Source of the DNA: a virus | Length of the DNA stretch: 24,303 nucleotides | Reading direction: 5' to 3' (one strand) | IMG/VR virus record: IMGVR_UViG_3300027763_000236 | Coordinates: 1 to 24,303 of that record | Shown: positions 20,992 through 24,303 of the stretch, piece after piece | Position numbering within the stretch: the stretch's first letter is position 1 | How the letters are laid out: every line of letters starts with the position of its first letter | Notes under the pieces: generated by a model | Told to the model about the DNA's origin: nothing | Database searches by the model: none | Seen by the model: only the letters and a program-made list of their open reading frames with translations | Translations under genes and position numbers: made by a program

Positions 20992-22542
20992 CTATAGTAA
21001 TTTGTCTGTTAAGAAGTTTATCAGACTTCCAACAGTTAAGTCAACTCCACCTTTAGAGTTGATGTTAGCTCCATCCAGGATTGCTCCTGCAACGTTGCCC
21101 TTCTGCTTGAGCATATCATACTGACGTTGCTCAATTGAACCAGTAACTAGTATATCTTGAATTGTGATTGTTGTCCAATCGCTGGACGTACGATTTATCC
21201 TACCATTACGTTGGACAGAAAGTCCAGCAGACCATGGCTGGTCGTAGTTTACTAAGAGATTAGCTTGAGGTAAATCCACGCCATAGCCACCAGCGTCAGA
21301 ACTAACCAGAACGCGGATGTCATCTCTTGTCTGAAAATTGACTTTGGCTTCTTCTTTTTGTTTAGCATTCATTTCTCCTGTATATGCTACTGCTTTAATA
21401 TTGTTCTTTTCAAGCTCTTTAACTATAGAGTCTACAGAGTCTAGATAAGAAGAGAATACTACAGCTTTGTACGTATCAGCAATATTTAAATGTTCCTTAA
21501 GATAAGTAACAGTATAATCTAACTTATTATTCCTGGTCAAGCCAGTTAATAATTCTCCTAAAGAATGTATGTACATGCTACCACCAGTTTGTTTCTCAAA
21601 GTTAGCCGCACTCTTTATTAATGAGCTAGGACTAGAACACAGCATTCTTAGGGCTGTAATTCTAGACATAATTTGTCCCCGTAGCTCGTTAGCTGGGTCA
21701 CCTGCATCAAAAGATTGGCCGTAGTGAGCAGCTAAGTTAAAGTTAGTTCCAAACATCTCTCTAGCATCCATTAGTAATGAATACAAGTCCTCTGATATAT
21801 GCCTGTATACTTTAGACGCTTGGCTGTCTAGATTAACTAAAAGCGGTTCTCGGTACACTGCATCAGGCAAATATGGCTTAACATCGTCGTCTTTTTGAGA
21901 TTTACGTACAGAGTGTTTAGTTAATAGGTCATGTAATGTCTGTAAGTTTCGGTATCGCTGAACTCCACCAAAGTGATTTCTTACAATAAAGGTTCGGTCA
22001 AATAAATCAAATCGTCCTAGAACCTTAGGGTCTACAAACTGCATGATGGAGTATATTTCCTCAGGCCTACCGTTTTCAATAGGGGTACCTGTTAAAGCAA
22101 ATCTTACCGGGATGTTTTTAGATAAATCCTTAACTTTCTTAGCTCGTTTGGCTCTGAATCCTTTAATAGCGGTTGCTTCATCGCAGACTACAGCATCAAA
22201 ATCAAAGGTCTTAAGAACGTCCCAATCATTAACCACCTGTTCGTAATTCATAATAATATAATTATGGTTACTAACCTCTGCGTATTGTTTAAACCTCTGA
22301 GATGGTGTGCCATCAATAACAATAGATGTGGAGTCACTAAACTTAGTGATTTCTTTTTGCCATTGATATTTTAAACTGGCAAGACACAGTACCAAAGTTA
22401 GTTTGGGATTAAGGGCTTCAATAGCCGCTATAGTCATAGGGGTTTTACCTAGACCCATTTCATAAGCGACAAGTATTCGCTTTTGGGAAACCATTTTTCT
22501 AACGGCTTCAGTTTGATACGGTTTCAGTGTCCCTTTGAACAT
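20992..22542 (-). CDS. SNF2-family DNA helicase/translocase
   Basis: Superfamily 2 ATPase of the SNF2 type, 516 aa from the ATG at 22542, which follows GGAG. A TTG five codons upstream is less likely. Motif Q/I: LKPYQTEAVRKM, then EMGLGKT (about 30-34). Motif II is DEAT (121-124) instead of DEAH/DEGH. Motif III is ALTGTP (149-154). The C-terminal half has motif V (GGYGVDLPQANLLVNYDQPW) and motif VI (QRNGRINR, the arginine fingers). The enzyme would translocate on double-stranded DNA and remodel forks or junctions. The gene overlaps the primase end by about 35 bases. Phage copies are common in replication modules. Confidence 0.93.
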   Translation of the reverse strand: MFKGTLKPYQTEAVRKMVSQKRILVAYEMGLGKTPMTIAAIEALNPKLTLVLCLASLKYQWQKEITKFSDSTSIVIDGTPSQRFKQYAEVSNHNYIIMNYEQVVNDWDVLKTFDFDAVVCDEATAIKGFRAKRAKKVKDLSKNIPVRFALTGTPIENGRPEEIYSIMQFVDPKVLGRFDLFDRTFIVRNHFGGVQRYRNLQTLHDLLTKHSVRKSQKDDDVKPYLPDAVYREPLLVNLDSQASKVYRHISEDLYSLLMDAREMFGTNFNLAAHYGQSFDAGDPANELRGQIMSRITALRMLCSSPSSLIKSAANFEKQTGGSMYIHSLGELLTGLTRNNKLDYTVTYLKEHLNIADTYKAVVFSSYLDSVDSIVKELEKNNIKAVAYTGEMNAKQKEEAKVNFQTRDDIRVLVSSDAGGYGVDLPQANLLVNYDQPWSAGLSVQRNGRINRTSSDWTTITIQDILVTGSIEQRQYDMLKQKGNVAGAILDGANINSKGGVDLTVGSLINFLTDKLL

Positions 22543-23503
22543 ATGCAGATTCTCCAAGTATTGACGATTTAGCGGCTGCTATTCCCCAAATAATCTCTTC
22601 ATCTGATAGTTCACCTGGGTCTTTTGCTCCACTATAAGGATAGCTGAAAAAGAACAGATTTAAACCGTATTTGCGGGCCATCTTACGTAGCTCCTCAGAT
22701 GCTTTATAGCCTGCAGGGTCATTATCAAAGGCAGCAATAATTTTATCTGAACGCCTAAGGAGCTTTACTTGCTCTTCCGAAATTGACGACCCACAAATTG
22801 CCACCGCTCCAGTAACTCCAGCACTAGCCATACGAGCAGTATCAAGGGGAGACTCCACAACAATAACAATGTCTTCATTTTGATTCTCGATTCCAAATAA
22901 TGTTTTTGATTTTTGTAGTCCACCGGGACGGTTAAAGAATGTGCGGTGCACAGTTCCTTTTTCTTGCCATCCCATAAGCCTATTATTTTCTGGTTCACGT
23001 AATGGCAGAATCCAAGTAGCTTTGTTCTTGTCCCATAGAATCCCATACTGCTCTGCAACATCGGCAGTAATATTACGTTTAGCTAACTCCTCGGCTGGAG
23101 GAGAAACAAATACAGCAAGACGCGCCTCTGACATCTCTAGAGGTTTAGGCATAGCCTCAATACGATTAGGTAATGACTGAACCATCTCAAGTAGCTTTTC
23201 AATAGGAATCTCAGAAACCTGAGATAACCACAGACGAGCAGCTACATAATCATAAGCATAATCCTTACCCCAGACATCGCTGTAAAACTCATTAACGTCA
23301 CAGACTAACTGGACTAGGTTTCCTTTGTACCCACATGAGAAACATAGGTGCATACCTGTCTCTAAATTAATCCACCAAGATGGAGAGTTGTCTACACGAC
23401 CAGTACGTGCATGGTGCATAGGGCACAACGCATTTGACTCAATGCCACGCTCGTCATGCTCGATACCAAGTGCATCAAGAACTAAAGGAATATCAACAAG
23501 CAT
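22508..23503 (-). CDS. dnaG-like: DnaG-type DNA primase
   Basis: The 331-residue protein has an N-terminal zinc-binding motif with C27, H30 or H31, C54 and C57 (ALCPMHH, then LCFSCGYKG). The TOPRIM catalytic core follows: VIVVESPLDTARM (E217) and IAAFDNDPAGYKA (D260, D262), then KDPGEL. It is shorter than bacterial DnaG (about 580 aa) and lacks a clear C-terminal helicase-binding domain. It makes RNA primers for lagging-strand synthesis and should work with the helicase encoded directly upstream. The stop of that gene and this ATG are two bases apart. Confidence 0.93.
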   Translation of the reverse strand: MLVDIPLVLDALGIEHDERGIESNALCPMHHARTGRVDNSPSWWINLETGMHLCFSCGYKGNLVQLVCDVNEFYSDVWGKDYAYDYVAARLWLSQVSEIPIEKLLEMVQSLPNRIEAMPKPLEMSEARLAVFVSPPAEELAKRNITADVAEQYGILWDKNKATWILPLREPENNRLMGWQEKGTVHRTFFNRPGGLQKSKTLFGIENQNEDIVIVVESPLDTARMASAGVTGAVAICGSSISEEQVKLLRRSDKIIAAFDNDPAGYKASEELRKMARKYGLNLFFFSYPYSGAKDPGELSDEEIIWGIAAAKSSILGESAYVQRDTETVSN

Positions 23504-23505
23504 TG

Positions 23506-24303
23506 TTATTTACCTGACCAAGGAGTACAAAACTTACAGGAACCAGCTGCACTCTCGTCATGGAAACAACCTGTGTCCCACTTCCAAGTAATAGATGTTT
23601 CCGATGGAGGACAGTTACGGGCTTGTACAACCTTCAAGATACGAATCTCGTCATCTTCTGCAATAGGTTCCAAACCAAGAATCACATCTGAATCCTGAAA
23701 GAATGAAGAAGAGTAGCCAATAGAATCCGCAGACACCTTGCCACCTTTCATCTTCCACAACAATGTTTGTGTTGTAACGATAACTGGAATGTCTAGCTTT
23801 TGAGCCACACGCTTCAACGCACGAGTAATATTAGTTAACGCCTGTGGTGTATTGGCATCGCCTGTCACCTGGTCCATCATCAAATAGACACCATCCACAA
23901 AAAGTACGTCGGGCTTGAGCTGCTCTGCTTTAGCGACAAGTGAGTCTACTGTCAAACCGTTTACAGCGTCTACTAGGTGGAAAGGATGCTCAGTCTTCAT
24001 GTCGTCATAAAGCTTCAATAGACGGTCTTCTTCAGTTGAGTTCAACTTACCACGACGTAGACGACCATTAGAAACGTGTGCACGCATCGAGTCATGACGT
24101 TGAGACTGCTCATGGTTATTCATCTCAAAAGACTGGAACATGGGCACCAGGCCCGCTTTGTGGACGTTTATGGCCATCTGTAGGGCTATCTGAGACTTAC
24201 CAGTTTTTGGTGGAGCAATAACTGTAATCAACTGCCCACCCTGCAAGCCTGCAGTTGCTTCGTCAATCTTTAAGAAACCAGTAGGGACACCAAGCATCTT
24301 GGC
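23506..24303 (-). CDS. dnaB-like: DnaB-type replicative helicase (N-terminus outside window)
   Basis: Partial gene: the frame stays open to the window end, where the codons for Ala-Lys precede MLGVPTGF, so the true start lies upstream. The visible part is the RecA-like ATPase domain. It shows GVPTGFLKIDEATAGLQGGQ, Walker A IAPPKTGKSQ, Walker B DVLFVDGVYL, and the VTTQTLL sensor region. A QARN/Ser-rich stretch follows near the end. The last 24 residues carry a cysteine group (GCFHDESAAGSCKFCTPW) that ordinary DnaB lacks and that could form a zinc knuckle. It would unwind the fork as a hexamer and load with the primase downstream. Confidence 0.9.
   Translation of the reverse strand, partial: AKMLGVPTGFLKIDEATAGLQGGQLITVIAPPKTGKSQIALQMAINVHKAGLVPMFQSFEMNNHEQSQRHDSMRAHVSNGRLRRGKLNSTEEDRLLKLYDDMKTEHPFHLVDAVNGLTVDSLVAKAEQLKPDVLFVDGVYLMMDQVTGDANTPQALTNITRALKRVAQKLDIPVIVTTQTLLWKMKGGKVSADSIGYSSSFFQDSDVILGLEPIAEDDEIRILKVVQARNCPPSETSITWKWDTGCFHDESAAGSCKFCTPWSGK

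Noticed and set aside
1-24303. tRNA genes, integrase, attachment site or insertion sequence
   Set aside because: I searched by eye on both strands and found no cloverleaf, recombinase motif or terminal inverted repeats; this would need a tRNA scan to exclude fully.

Overview
The window looks like the early/replication arm and an adjoining accessory region of a tailed double-stranded DNA phage that infects an actinobacterium. The host call is an inference. It rests on a phage-encoded WhiB-like protein (an actinobacterial Fe-S regulator family), a SpoVS protein, and a typical phage replisome. Every gene I can support is on the minus strand, so transcription runs from base 24303 towards base 1. 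Genes are packed with TAATG, ATGA or short overlaps and almost no intergenic DNA, and no non-coding stretch reaches 100 bases. Base composition is AT-leaning by eye (not computed), unlike many cultured high-GC actinophages; an uncultured aquatic actinobacterial host is possible but unproven. No tRNA, rRNA, CRISPR array, IS element, integrase, portal, terminase or recognisable capsid gene is visible.

In transcription order, region 1 (24303-11257) is DNA metabolism: DnaB-type helicase (cut by the window end), DnaG-type primase with zinc finger and TOPRIM, SNF2-type helicase, a helical unknown, a MerR-like DNA-binding protein, and a gp32-like zinc ssDNA-binding protein. A strong intrinsic terminator follows, then a family A DNA polymerase with exonuclease domain, several small proteins, a RecA-like recombinase, a PD-(D/E)XK resolvase-like nuclease, a WhiB-like protein, a Cas4-like PD-(D/E)XK nuclease with Fe-S-type cysteines, an unknown, an Nmad1/DUF1599-like protein, another PD-(D/E)XK nuclease, a RuvC-like resolvase and SpoVS. 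Three single-pass membrane microproteins (25, 32 and 45 aa) are wedged between these genes through start/stop overlaps.

Region 2 (11242-3045) is a block of proteins of unknown function. It holds small Gly/Asn/Gln/Ser-rich proteins and three very large hydrophilic, apparently disordered proteins (610, 637 and 604 aa). Two of the large ones and a 128-aa neighbour share a helical-hairpin segment, and the 610- and 637-aa proteins share a second motif. They may be internal virion proteins, but nothing in the sequence proves it.

Region 3 (2984-1) carries small unknowns, a Cys-rich protein, a probable nucleotidyltransferase, a 36-aa Cys-rich microprotein, a HAD-like hydrolase and the N-terminal half of a tRNA-guanine-transglycosylase-fold (DpdA-like) protein. 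With the Nmad1-like gene of region 1, this hints at base modification of phage DNA or of nucleic acid. The replication genes would copy and recombine the genome, SNF2 and resolvase proteins would process branched DNA, and WhiB/MerR-like/SpoVS proteins could adjust host or phage gene expression.
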